In this document: piece by piece, positions 51,956-60,777 of the stretch
Numbering within the stretch: the stretch's first letter is position 1
How the letters are laid out: every line of letters begins with the position of its first letter
Source of the DNA: Streptomyces aurantiacus
GTDB taxonomy: Bacteria; Actinomycetota; Actinomycetes; Streptomycetales; Streptomycetaceae
Assembly (NCBI RefSeq): GCF_001418335.1
Contig: NZ_LIPP01000159.1
Span: forward strand, 6,238 to 70,237
Length of the DNA stretch: 64,000 nucleotides
Direction: 5' to 3'
Made by a program: the position numbers and the translations under genes
The notes under the pieces: generated by a model
What the model was told of the DNA's origin: nothing
The model's input: the letters and a program-made list of their open reading frames with translations, nothing else
Databases searched by the model: none

Positions 51956-52913
51956 CCACCCCCTGCTCCTCGCCCCCTCCGACACACGTGATGTGATGCC
52001 GACCGACTCTCTGGCCAGGTCGTCGAGCGCCCGAATCCACAACTATCTGCTCGGCGGGCGCGACAACTACGCCGTGGACCGTGCCGTTGCCCAACGAGCC
52101 GCCGGCAAGATGCCGTTCTTGCCCAGTGCCGTCCGCCAGGAGCGCATGTACGTGCTCTTGATGGTGCAGGCTCTGGCGATCGCAGGGATCAGACAGCTGG
52201 TCGACTTCGGCTGCGGCATGCCTCATTCTCCCGACCCGGTGGACGTCATCACTCGTGTGCACCCGAACGCGCGCGCCGTGTGTATCGACGGCGATGCCCT
52301 GGTCCACGCTTTCACCAGCGCCCTGTTGCGGGTCGGCGCGCCAGCTGCGGTCGCACACTTGCATGCCGACATCCGCGAGCCCGAGTCTGTCCTGGCCTCG
52401 CGAGAGATTCTCAAGACGATCAACTGGCGAGAGCCCGTGATCCTGCTGTTCGGCAGCGTGCTCCACCACATCGACGACACACCCGCTCGCCCTCTGTCGA
52501 TGCTCGTCGACCAGTACAAGAAGGTCGCCGCTCCGGGCAGTGCCCTCGTGATCACGCATGCCACGGCGGACTTCGCCGGCAAGCCCGCTCGCAAGGCGGC
52601 CAAGGCCATGACGGCCGCTGGCTGCCCCGTCTATCCACGGACAAAAGAGCAGATCGCCCCGCTGTTCAACGATTGGCACCTGGTCTCCCCTGGACTGACC
52701 GAGCCTCAAGTGATGCCCCTGGAAAACCCGGTCCGCCCACAGACCGCGTCGTACGCGGGCATGGCCCGGAAGGGGAAGTTAAGAACTGTCGTGGGAGACG
52801 GCGTATTCCCGGGGCCTGACCAGCCGTTCACCGGTACAGCCCTCGGCACCTTGGCTCCATGCCAGAGGCCGTGGCAGCACCGCAAGCACCAACCTTCCAA
52901 CGGAAATGGGTAA
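51945..52913 (+). CDS. SAM-dependent methyltransferase (DUF574 family)
   Basis: 322 residues from ATG overlapping the frame before it. DSLARSSSARIHNYLLGGRDNYAVDR is the family opening, LVDFGCGMPHS is SAM motif I near 85, with AVCIDGDALVHAFTSALL and LHADIREP following. It is the second DUF574 enzyme in the window and lies immediately upstream of the FxLD methyltransferase gene, so it may act with that cluster. Confidence 0.9.
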   Translation: MRPDHPLLLAPSDTRDVMPTDSLARSSSARIHNYLLGGRDNYAVDRAVAQRAAGKMPFLPSAVRQERMYVLLMVQALAIAGIRQLVDFGCGMPHSPDPVDVITRVHPNARAVCIDGDALVHAFTSALLRVGAPAAVAHLHADIREPESVLASREILKTINWREPVILLFGSVLHHIDDTPARPLSMLVDQYKKVAAPGSALVITHATADFAGKPARKAAKAMTAAGCPVYPRTKEQIAPLFNDWHLVSPGLTEPQVMPLENPVRPQTASYAGMARKGKLRTVVGDGVFPGPDQPFTGTALGTLAPCQRPWQHRKHQPSNGNG

Positions 52914-52917
52914 TCGG

Positions 52918-54123
52918 ATGACTGCTCTTGATGGCTCGACTGTTCGCAATCCCGACGCGCTACGCGCGGACATGGTCCGCGCGCTCCGTGACCAGGACGC
53001 GATCACATCTGAGCCCGTCGCAGCCGCCTTCTCCGCGGTGCCCCGGCACCGGTTCGCACCCGAAGCACCTCCGAGTCTCGCCTACGATCTTCACAGCACT
53101 GTGCCGGTCAAGAAGGACGATCATGGCCTGGTCCTCAGCGTCATGTCCGCCGCGCATCTCCAGGCCGTGATGCTGGAGCAGGCCGACATCGAGCCCGGTA
53201 TGAAGGTCCTGGAGATCGGCTCCGGTGGCGTCAACGCCGCGTACCTCCAGGAACTCGTGGGACCCGGCGGAGAGGTCACCACCGTGGACATTGACCGCGA
53301 CATCGTCGACCGTGCCCGCCTGTGCCTGGACGAAGCCGGATACACCCAGGTGAAGACGGTCGTCGCCGATGGCGAGAGCGGCGTCCCCGATGGCGCCCCG
53401 TACGACCGGGTCATCGTCACCGCGGCCGCCTGGGACATCCCCCCGTCGTGGATCGGCGGACTCGCCGAGAAGGGCAGGCTCGTCGTCCCACTGACGGTGT
53501 GCGGCACCACCCGCTCGATCGCCTTCGACCACGACGGTGACAGCCTGATCAGCCGCTCCTACGGCCTGGCGCACTTCGTGCCCATGCAGGGCGAAGGCGC
53601 CGCCGAGGAACGCAAGGCGATGCTGCGGGACGGCGTCGTCGTGCGGACCGACAACGTACGAGTGCCCCTCAGCGCCCCGGCCCTGAACCGTGCCCTGGAC
53701 GCCCCCCGGCTGGAGCGCTGGTCGGGCGCCGCCTACGACCTGCCCGACGAACTGGACCTGTACCTCACGCTCAACCTGTCCGCCGTCGCCCGGCTGCATG
53801 CGGACAAGGAGGCCATCGAGCGCCGACTCGTCGAAGCTTCAGCCCTGCTCGGCGTACCCGCCCTCGTCAGCGAGGACAGCATCGCGTACCGCACCCGCCG
53901 CGAGAACGAGGAGACCGGCGGCTACGAGAGCGGCGTGGTCGCCCACGGCCCGCAGGCCGAAGCCCTCGCGGACGAGTACGCGCATCTGCTCCGCCGCTGG
54001 GCCCACGACCACCGCCGCCGAGGAGCTGCGACGTTCCGGTACCTGCCGGGTCCCGCCCCCTCCCCCCTGCCCCAGAACGCCGTACCGCGGCGCCACGGCA
54101 TCGTCACGGCGACCTGGAACTAA
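52918..54123 (+). CDS. FxLD-system protein-L-isoaspartate methyltransferase-like
   Basis: 401 residues from the ATG at 52918; one 12 bases earlier overlaps the previous stop but has worse spacing. The PCMT fold shows VPRHRFAPEAPPSLAYDL, VLEIGSGGVNAAYLQELVG (SAM motif I near 95), TTVDIDRDIVDRAR, and PYDRVIVTAAAWDIPPSW. A C-terminal domain (~250-400) with TATFRYLPG-type ending distinguishes the form associated with FxLD lanthipeptides. It likely modifies the precursor as an O-methyltransferase acting on Asp/isoAsp. Placed directly before the precursor. Confidence 0.88.
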   Translation: MTALDGSTVRNPDALRADMVRALRDQDAITSEPVAAAFSAVPRHRFAPEAPPSLAYDLHSTVPVKKDDHGLVLSVMSAAHLQAVMLEQADIEPGMKVLEIGSGGVNAAYLQELVGPGGEVTTVDIDRDIVDRARLCLDEAGYTQVKTVVADGESGVPDGAPYDRVIVTAAAWDIPPSWIGGLAEKGRLVVPLTVCGTTRSIAFDHDGDSLISRSYGLAHFVPMQGEGAAEERKAMLRDGVVVRTDNVRVPLSAPALNRALDAPRLERWSGAAYDLPDELDLYLTLNLSAVARLHADKEAIERRLVEASALLGVPALVSEDSIAYRTRRENEETGGYESGVVAHGPQAEALADEYAHLLRRWAHDHRRRGAATFRYLPGPAPSPLPQNAVPRRHGIVTATWN

Positions 54124-54194
54124 GCCCCCCCCCGACCCGTCTCCGGGCCCGGGGACCACGCACCATCATTCAACTGCCCCTGAAGGAGGCACGC

Positions 54195-54377
54195 ATGACC
54201 GTTCAGATGGAGCACCCTGTCACGCCCGCGCAGTCGGCCGCCGAACAGCAGGACCTCACCGACTTCGACCTGGACATCACCATCGTCGAAGGCGGTCCCG
54301 CCGCTGACCAGCTCATCCGCTTGACCAACGACGGCTGCAACTCCACGTGCGCGACCGCGTGCGTGAGCTGCCCGTAA
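54195..54377 (+). CDS. FxLD-type lanthipeptide precursor
   Basis: 60 residues, GAAGGAGG upstream. The leader carries FDLD at 24-27 and continues ITIVEGGPAADQLIRLTNDG; the core is the C-terminal CNSTCATACVSCP, with four Cys (48, 52, 56, 59) and four Ser/Thr (50, 51, 54, 58), the same number, so all could be used in (methyl)lanthionine rings. Asp residues in leader and at 46 are possible methylation sites. A perfect hairpin follows within 20 bases. Confidence 0.92.
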   Translation: MTVQMEHPVTPAQSAAEQQDLTDFDLDITIVEGGPAADQLIRLTNDGCNSTCATACVSCP

Positions 54378-54396
54378 GCAGCACCGAGCCGCGTTC

Positions 54397-54446
54397 ACCG
54401 CGGTGCCCGGCCGGCACCTGCTCCACGAGGGCGGCCGGGCACCGCG
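54397..54446. terminator. hairpin between precursor and dehydratase genes
   Basis: CGCGGTGCCCGGCCG pairs perfectly with CGGCCGGGCACCGCG across a 20-base loop, between the precursor stop and the AGGAGG of the LanB gene. It is likely a partial terminator keeping precursor RNA above enzyme RNA. Confidence 0.7.
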
Positions 54447-54463
54447 CAGCCACAGGAGGGCGT

Positions 54464-57364
54464 GTGTATCGCTACGTTGACGCAGCAGCGGTCCGGGCGT
54501 CCGTGTGGAGTCCAGATCAACAGACTGTCTGGCCTGATCTGACCGGCCCAGCCGCGAACCCGGCAGGGTGGCGGGCATGGCTGCAGCTGACCTGGGCGGA
54601 GGAGTTCACCGCCGCCGTCGCAGCCGCCAGCCCGGACCTCGCGAGCCGAGTGGACCAGATCTGTGCCGGCCGATCGTTGCCCGAACCCGCCGTGCGCCGC
54701 ACGGTCCTCTCCGTCCTGCGCTACCTGCTGCGCGCACGCACACGCGCCACCCCGTTCGGTCTGTTCGCCGGAGTCGCGGCAGCCCGCATAGACACCGCGC
54801 CCGCACTGGAGGTAGGCGCTAGGCACCGCGCCGTTGCACGACCGGACGCGGCCCACAGCACTGCCCTCGTCGACCGCTTCGAGAAGCACCCGGTGCTGCG
54901 GCTCCACCTGATGCTGCTCACCTCCAGCCTGATCGTCGAACGCGACGGACACTTGGTGATCGAGCACCGCCCCATCGGAACACGCGAAGGCACCCCCGAG
55001 CGCGTACAGATTCGCGTGACGGGACCGGTCCGTGAAGCCCTCGGCTGCGCACGGACCCCGATCCTGTGGAGCGACCTCGTCGCAAAGCTCTCCAGCAGCT
55101 TCCTGGGCGCCTCCTCCAGCGCGATCGAGAACCTGCTCGCGGGCCTGATCGAGCAACGCTTTCTGCTCACCAGCCTCCGCCCGGCGATGACGGCCACCGA
55201 CCCACTCGCCGCCCTCCTCGGTCACACACAGCACCTCTCCCCCGCCGAGGCAGCAGACTTACGTAAACCTGCGAGGACCGCGCTCGACCTGCGGGTGGAC
55301 TGGAACCTGACCATCCCCGAGTCCGTGGCCCTGGAGGCGGCAGCGGCGGCGAAGGCACTGACCCGCCTCGCGCCCCGTGCGGCGCTGACCGGATGGGCCG
55401 AGTGGCACGGCCGGTTCCTGGAACGTTACGGGCCGCGGGCAGTCGTCCCCGTCGTGGACGCCATCGACGCCCTCGGATACCCGTCCGGCTACCTGGGCGC
55501 CACCACTACCTCCGCCCCCTCCCCACTACCCGATCGCGATAGCCGACTCATCAAACTTGCCCACACCGCCGGAATGCAGCGCCGCCTTGAAGTCGACCTC
55601 GACGACGCCGCTCTGGAGGACCTGGCCACCACGGATCCTGGCCTCCCCGTCCAACCGAGCACCGAAGTGACCGTCCGCATCGACGCAGCCAGCATCCCGT
55701 CCCTGCGGCAGGGCGAGTTCACGCTGCATGTCGTCGGGGTGGCACGCTCGGCCGGAGCGACCACCGGCCGCTTCCTGGGCATGCTGGACGCCGAGGACCG
55801 CCGCCGTATGACCGAGGTGTACGCGTCACTGTCCGGAGTGCACCACGGCGCGCTCGTCGCGCAGATCAGCTCCACCCCGCTGTCCGTACGCGCCGAGAAC
55901 GTCGCGCGCGCCCCGCAGGCGACCGAGCTGGTGATCTCTCTCGGCGACTACCACAGCACGGATACCGGCCTCATCCCCGTGACAGACCTTGCGGTGACCG
56001 CGGACGCCGGACGGCTGCACCTGGTCTCACTCTCCCGCCACCGCCCGGTGCACACGCTGCTGCTGAACGCCGTCGATCTGGGCCGCCACACGCATCCACT
56101 GGCCCGATTCCTGACCGAGGCACCGGTCGCGCTGGCTGTCCCGTGCACCGGATTCATGTGGGGCACCGCGGCCTCCAGCCTGCCGTTCCTGCCCGCACTC
56201 CGTTACGGCCGCACGATCCTGTCCTCGGCTCGCTGGCTTCTCGCCAGTGACGACCTCCCGGCCGTTCCGGTGCCGTGGCCGCAGTGGGACGAGGCCCTGG
56301 CTCGATGGCGCCGCGAGGTGCATCTGCCCGAGCGGGTGTGTCTGAGCGAAGCCGACCAGCGCCTGGCCCTGGACCTGGCGGAGCCCTCACACCGGGTCCT
56401 GCTGCGCACGCACCTGGACCGCGACGGGAAGGTGGTCCTGCACCCCGCACCGGCACCCCGGGACCTGGGCTGGACCGACGGCCGTGCCCACGAAGTCGTC
56501 ATCCCCCTGGCCGCAGACCAGGACGTGGCCCCCGTCCGTGCGGGGGGCCACGTCGTCGGCCGCGAGCACGGCCACCTGCCCGGTTGCGACAACCGCATCT
56601 ATCTCCAGCTCCATGGGCACCGCGACCGGCAGAACCCGCTCCTGACCCGGCGCCTGCCGGCCCTGCTGGAAGAACTGGGCGGCCCCCGTTGGTGGTTCGT
56701 CCGTTACACCGACGGCGGGGACCACCTTCGCGTTCGGCTGGTCTGCGCGCCCGGCACACTCGGCTCCGCCATCGAACGCGTCGGCGAGTGGACGCGCCAG
56801 CTTCGGCTCAACGGCTTGATCACCCACGCCAGTATGGAGACCTACCACCCGGAATCAGCGCGGTTCGGCGGTCCCACCGCAATCGACGCGGCCGAGCACT
56901 ATTTCGCCGCCGACTCCGCCGTAGCCGTGGCCCAGCTTGCCGCCCAAAGCGGGAAGGGCGCGCCGGACGCAGACGCGGTGACCGCCGCGAGCATGGTGGA
57001 CATCGTCACGGGTCTGCTCGGCGACACCGCCGCGGCGATGCACTGGCTCATCGAGCACACCCTCACCAACCGAGCCGCTCCGCCCCGCGCCGTCTACCGC
57101 CAAGCCGTCGATCTGGTGAACGCCGGCCCATCGCGCCTGGACGAACGCGTGACCACGGCCTGGACCATGCGGCGCGCGGCACTGGTCACCTACCGCCACG
57201 CGCTCACGGGCGCGGCCCTGGACCCACACGACCTGTTGCCGGACCTGCTGCACCTCCACCACGTCCGGATGCGCGGGCCCGGGCTGCCCAAGGAGCGCAC
57301 GCACCTGCATCTGGCCAGAGCTGCCGCACTGAGCTGGACGGCACGAGCAAGGAGGACACCGTGA
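54464..57364 (+). CDS. LanB-type lantibiotic dehydratase
   Basis: 966 residues from the GTG behind AGGAGGGCGT. Residues 1-650 are the tRNA-Glu-dependent dehydratase domain (LanB N-terminal), including RRTVLSVLRYLLRARTRATPFGLFAGV near 75-101 and PASVALE-type catalytic surroundings; the C-terminal ~250 residues are the SpaB-C/thiopeptide-type domain (NRIYLQLHGHRDRQNPLLTRRLPAL, GGDHLRVRLV). It dehydrates Ser/Thr of the core. It overlaps LanC at GTGA. Confidence 0.92.
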   Translation: MYRYVDAAAVRASVWSPDQQTVWPDLTGPAANPAGWRAWLQLTWAEEFTAAVAAASPDLASRVDQICAGRSLPEPAVRRTVLSVLRYLLRARTRATPFGLFAGVAAARIDTAPALEVGARHRAVARPDAAHSTALVDRFEKHPVLRLHLMLLTSSLIVERDGHLVIEHRPIGTREGTPERVQIRVTGPVREALGCARTPILWSDLVAKLSSSFLGASSSAIENLLAGLIEQRFLLTSLRPAMTATDPLAALLGHTQHLSPAEAADLRKPARTALDLRVDWNLTIPESVALEAAAAAKALTRLAPRAALTGWAEWHGRFLERYGPRAVVPVVDAIDALGYPSGYLGATTTSAPSPLPDRDSRLIKLAHTAGMQRRLEVDLDDAALEDLATTDPGLPVQPSTEVTVRIDAASIPSLRQGEFTLHVVGVARSAGATTGRFLGMLDAEDRRRMTEVYASLSGVHHGALVAQISSTPLSVRAENVARAPQATELVISLGDYHSTDTGLIPVTDLAVTADAGRLHLVSLSRHRPVHTLLLNAVDLGRHTHPLARFLTEAPVALAVPCTGFMWGTAASSLPFLPALRYGRTILSSARWLLASDDLPAVPVPWPQWDEALARWRREVHLPERVCLSEADQRLALDLAEPSHRVLLRTHLDRDGKVVLHPAPAPRDLGWTDGRAHEVVIPLAADQDVAPVRAGGHVVGREHGHLPGCDNRIYLQLHGHRDRQNPLLTRRLPALLEELGGPRWWFVRYTDGGDHLRVRLVCAPGTLGSAIERVGEWTRQLRLNGLITHASMETYHPESARFGGPTAIDAAEHYFAADSAVAVAQLAAQSGKGAPDADAVTAASMVDIVTGLLGDTAAAMHWLIEHTLTNRAAPPRAVYRQAVDLVNAGPSRLDERVTTAWTMRRAALVTYRHALTGAALDPHDLLPDLLHLHHVRMRGPGLPKERTHLHLARAAALSWTARARRTP

Positions 57365-58605
57365 CCACGACAGCCCTCGTCCCCACTGCGCTGTCGACCG
57401 CCGACAAGCTGGCCCACGTACTGGCCGACCCGAGCACCGTGTGGCCCCGCGGCCGGCCCGACGGCGGCCGGGCCTGGCCTCAGTCGCTCGCCGGCGGCGC
57501 CTCAGGCATCGCCCTGCTGCACATTGAGCGCGCCCGTACCGGCCACGGCGACTGGGACACCGCTCACACCTGGCTGACCACCACCCTGCGCGGCGACATC
57601 AGCGCGGCGGCCAACGCGAACCTGTACTTCGGTGCTCCCGCCCTCGCGTTCATCACGCACCGCGCGGCCAGCGCATCGAGCCGATACCTCCGCCTTCTGG
57701 AACGTCTGGATGCGGCGACCTGCGCCGTCACCCGGAAACGCCTGGCAGAGGCCCACCAACGCATCGACCGCGCCGAACGGCCCCCCATGGAAGAGTTCGA
57801 CCTGATCCAGGGCCTGTCAGGCCTGGGCGCCTACCACCTGAGCCGTCATCCCCACCACGAGATCACCCGTGACGTCCTGGTCTATCTTGCGCGCCTGACC
57901 GAGCCCTTGCCCGATGCGACCGGACTGCCGCCGTGGTGGATGGACGTCGCTCCCACCGGCGCACCCCACGCCGACTACCCCGACGGGCACGGGAACTTCG
58001 GTCTCGCCCACGGAATCGGCTCCGCCCTGTCCGTACTCTCCCTGGCCCTGCTGCGCGACCTGACCGTGCCCGGCACGGTCGAGGCAGTCGAACGGATATG
58101 TGCCTGGACCGACCAATGGCGTCAAGGCAACGGGACCGCGCCTTGGTGGCCGGGCCATATCTCAATGCGGCAGGCGACCGACCGCCACGTCCCTTCCGGC
58201 CTTCGCCCCCGCCCGTCCTGGTGCTACGGAGTCGGCGGCACCGCCCGCGCCCAGCAGTTGGCCGGACTCGCCCTCCGAGACCCTGTGCGCGTGCAGGCCG
58301 CCGAGAACGCGATCCTCGCGACCCTGCGCGACCCGCTTCAACTGGACAAGCTCCCCGAGATCGGGCTGTGCCACGGCATGGCCGGACTGCTGCATGCCGC
58401 GTGGCGGATGGCCACAGAGACGGGCAACAGCGAGATCGCTGCGGAGCTGCCACGCCTGGCCAACCGCCTGATCACCGCACTCGACCAGGAGGACCATGAC
58501 CCGGAACTCCTCGACGGTGCAGCCGGAGCAGCCCTCGCCCTGCACACCCTCGGCACAGGCAGCGCGCCCGCACCGCACTGGGACACCTTCCTCGCCCAGG
58601 CGTGA
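57361..58605 (+). CDS. LanC-type lanthionine synthetase cyclase
   Basis: 414 residues from a GTG overlapping the dehydratase stop (GTGA). The zinc ligands are SWCYGVGG (Cys near 283) and LCHGMAGLLHA (Cys-His near 338), in the usual alpha/alpha-toroid layout with DGHGNFGLAHG earlier. It joins Cys thiols to dehydrated residues. A PhoP-like N-terminal extension is absent. Confidence 0.92.
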   Translation: MTTTALVPTALSTADKLAHVLADPSTVWPRGRPDGGRAWPQSLAGGASGIALLHIERARTGHGDWDTAHTWLTTTLRGDISAAANANLYFGAPALAFITHRAASASSRYLRLLERLDAATCAVTRKRLAEAHQRIDRAERPPMEEFDLIQGLSGLGAYHLSRHPHHEITRDVLVYLARLTEPLPDATGLPPWWMDVAPTGAPHADYPDGHGNFGLAHGIGSALSVLSLALLRDLTVPGTVEAVERICAWTDQWRQGNGTAPWWPGHISMRQATDRHVPSGLRPRPSWCYGVGGTARAQQLAGLALRDPVRVQAAENAILATLRDPLQLDKLPEIGLCHGMAGLLHAAWRMATETGNSEIAAELPRLANRLITALDQEDHDPELLDGAAGAALALHTLGTGSAPAPHWDTFLAQA

Positions 58606-58624
58606 ACACGACGGAGACCCCCTC

Positions 58625-59455
58625 ATGAACTCACCCACCTGGTGCCAGGCCAACGTCGTGTTCCCGGACTGGGAGCGTGCCGAGAGCGCCGCCTTGGCCC
58701 GACTCGCCCCGTTGCTACGCAGTACAGAGGACGAAGGCGCCCTCACCGCGTGGTTCATCGTCCGCAAACACCCCTGCTGGCGCGTGCGCTATCAGCCCGT
58801 CGGCGGCGGGCAGGACCGCATCGGCCAGGGCCTCGACGCGCTCATCGCCGAGGGGCACATCAAAGGGTGGACGGAGATCGTCTACGAACCCGAAGTCCAT
58901 GCCTTCGGTGGCGCTGAAGCCATGGCGTCCGCGCACCGACTCTTCCACCGCGACAGCCGCAGCATCGTCGACTTTCTCCAGGGCGACTCCGGCAGACACC
59001 GTCGCGAGACCTCGCTCATACTGTGCAGCCTCATGATGCGCTCCGCAGGACTGGACTGGTACGAGCAGGGCGACGTCTGGGCACGCGTCGGCGTGCATCG
59101 CGCGCTGCCCGCCGGTACCGCACGGGACAGCCTGGACCGCTTACATCCAGCCGTGCACCGACTGATCTCTGTGAATGGAGAGGACATGATGCGCGCGGGT
59201 GGACCGCTGGTCCACGCGGCCGAATGGGCCGGCGCTTACATCAACGCCGGAAGGGAACTGGCCCGCCTCACAGACTCCGGACAGCTTCACCGTGGGCTGC
59301 GTGACGTCCTGGCCCATCACGTGCTCTTCGCCTGGAACCGGATCGGCCTGCCCTACGCCACGCAGGCCACCCTCGCCACCGCCGCGAAGACCGCCGTCTT
59401 CGGCCTCGACCCCACCACCGAGAGGAGCGCCGCAGACCATGTGGAAACTCCCTGA
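58625..59455 (+). CDS. thiopeptide-type bacteriocin biosynthesis protein
   Basis: 276 residues from ATG with GGAG upstream. It opens WCQANVVFPDWERAESAALARLAPLL and has GHIKGWTEIVYEPEVHAFGGAEAMASAHRLFHRDS, the TIGR03891-type segment that matches the C-terminal elimination domain of LanB-like enzymes as a separate protein. It probably assists dehydration or another modification of the FxLD peptide. Confidence 0.85.
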   Translation: MNSPTWCQANVVFPDWERAESAALARLAPLLRSTEDEGALTAWFIVRKHPCWRVRYQPVGGGQDRIGQGLDALIAEGHIKGWTEIVYEPEVHAFGGAEAMASAHRLFHRDSRSIVDFLQGDSGRHRRETSLILCSLMMRSAGLDWYEQGDVWARVGVHRALPAGTARDSLDRLHPAVHRLISVNGEDMMRAGGPLVHAAEWAGAYINAGRELARLTDSGQLHRGLRDVLAHHVLFAWNRIGLPYATQATLATAAKTAVFGLDPTTERSAADHVETP

Positions 59456-60563
59456 CACCACAGTCCAACGCTTCCCCCTCGTCGCTCGCCCCCGCCCTGT
59501 CTGCCTTCCTCTGCCCCAGCGCGTGCTCGCCCTGGTCGAACTCGCCGACACCGCGGCGCAGCAGGGCGACCCGAGCCTGGCCTCCACCGTCTACAACCAG
59601 GCCGCCCTGATCGCCTCCGACATCGGCGCCCCGAACACCGCCCGCGCGATGTGCCACCAGCACACCGCCGCCTACCTCCACGCCGCGCCCCTGACCGCGA
59701 AGGCCGCGATCCGCGCCCTCGAACCCGTCGTCAACCTCGCGCGTCTTCAACTCCGCGCCAGGCGTAACGAGGACAGCCACCAACGGCTCCTCGCGCTGTT
59801 CGACGCCGTCACCACCGCAAGCCCCCTGAAGGTCGAGGACATCGCCCTACCAGCGGACCTGGTAGCGAACGCCGCCGACCGTCAAGAGGTCCGCGCCTGG
59901 CTGTGGAGCGTCCTGCTCGCCGACGGCACACGCGCCTTGACCACCGCCGGCCGCTGGACCGAAGCACTCGCGCACGTAGAGACGCACCGCGGCATCGGAC
60001 AGCGCATGCTCGACGGCCGCCAAGTCGCCGTCATGGCCGCTCTCACGAGCGGAAACAGCCTCGGCGCCAGCATCCTCCTGGCCCATACAGTGCCGGGAAA
60101 GGCATGGGAGGGATCCGTCACCGACTGCCTGAGCATCCTGTGCCGCTGCCTGTCAAGGCAGCCTTGGCGACGCTCCCTGCAGAACCTGGTGACCACTTAC
60201 CTCGAACGTCCCGACCAGGACGACATGGTTGTCTTCGACACGAGGCTCGGGCTGACCGTGCTGGACGTGGTCAACTCGGCCGAAGACCCGGCCACCGCGC
60301 GCAAGGTGGTCGCAGAGCTGCACCGCCGGACGATGAAAGCGACCGACGGCTACGCCGCCCGCGAGACCCTGGCGCACCCGCTGTTCACCTCCCTCGCCAC
60401 CGACCAGGAGGTGCGGGACAGCCGTGCACTCCTCCACACCTGCGCACTCGGAACAGGGATGTTCCCTAATGAACTGGGCGAGCAACTCTCCGCCGCACTA
60501 CGCACGAGTAATCACGTCATTCGCCGGAATACCAACTATCTACAGCAGGCCCACGTAAATTGA
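59439..60563 (+). CDS. helical TPR-like protein of the FxLD cluster
   Basis: 374 residues; ATG lies inside the previous gene (17-base overlap). The protein is alpha-helical with Ala/Leu repeats (LALVELADTAAQQGDPSLASTVYNQAALIA), no catalytic motif, and resembles the helical companion encoded in other FxLD clusters. Role unknown; scaffold or regulator are possible. Confidence 0.7.
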   Translation: MWKLPDTTVQRFPLVARPRPVCLPLPQRVLALVELADTAAQQGDPSLASTVYNQAALIASDIGAPNTARAMCHQHTAAYLHAAPLTAKAAIRALEPVVNLARLQLRARRNEDSHQRLLALFDAVTTASPLKVEDIALPADLVANAADRQEVRAWLWSVLLADGTRALTTAGRWTEALAHVETHRGIGQRMLDGRQVAVMAALTSGNSLGASILLAHTVPGKAWEGSVTDCLSILCRCLSRQPWRRSLQNLVTTYLERPDQDDMVVFDTRLGLTVLDVVNSAEDPATARKVVAELHRRTMKATDGYAARETLAHPLFTSLATDQEVRDSRALLHTCALGTGMFPNELGEQLSAALRTSNHVIRRNTNYLQQAHVN

Positions 60564-60777
60564 ACATAAATGATCTTGCGCAGTCCGCGGTCACTGTCGG
60601 TCGAGTAGGCGCCTGCCGCATGACTGAGCGCCATACCCCTACTCCGACGGCAGAACTCCATAACGGCGGGCGGTCGGCCAGCGCCATTGAACGCACGCAC
60701 AGCTATATTCCGATTCCGGACACCAAATGCCCTCTGACACATCTCAAACTTTCCACCACCCAAAGGAGAAGAGAGTC

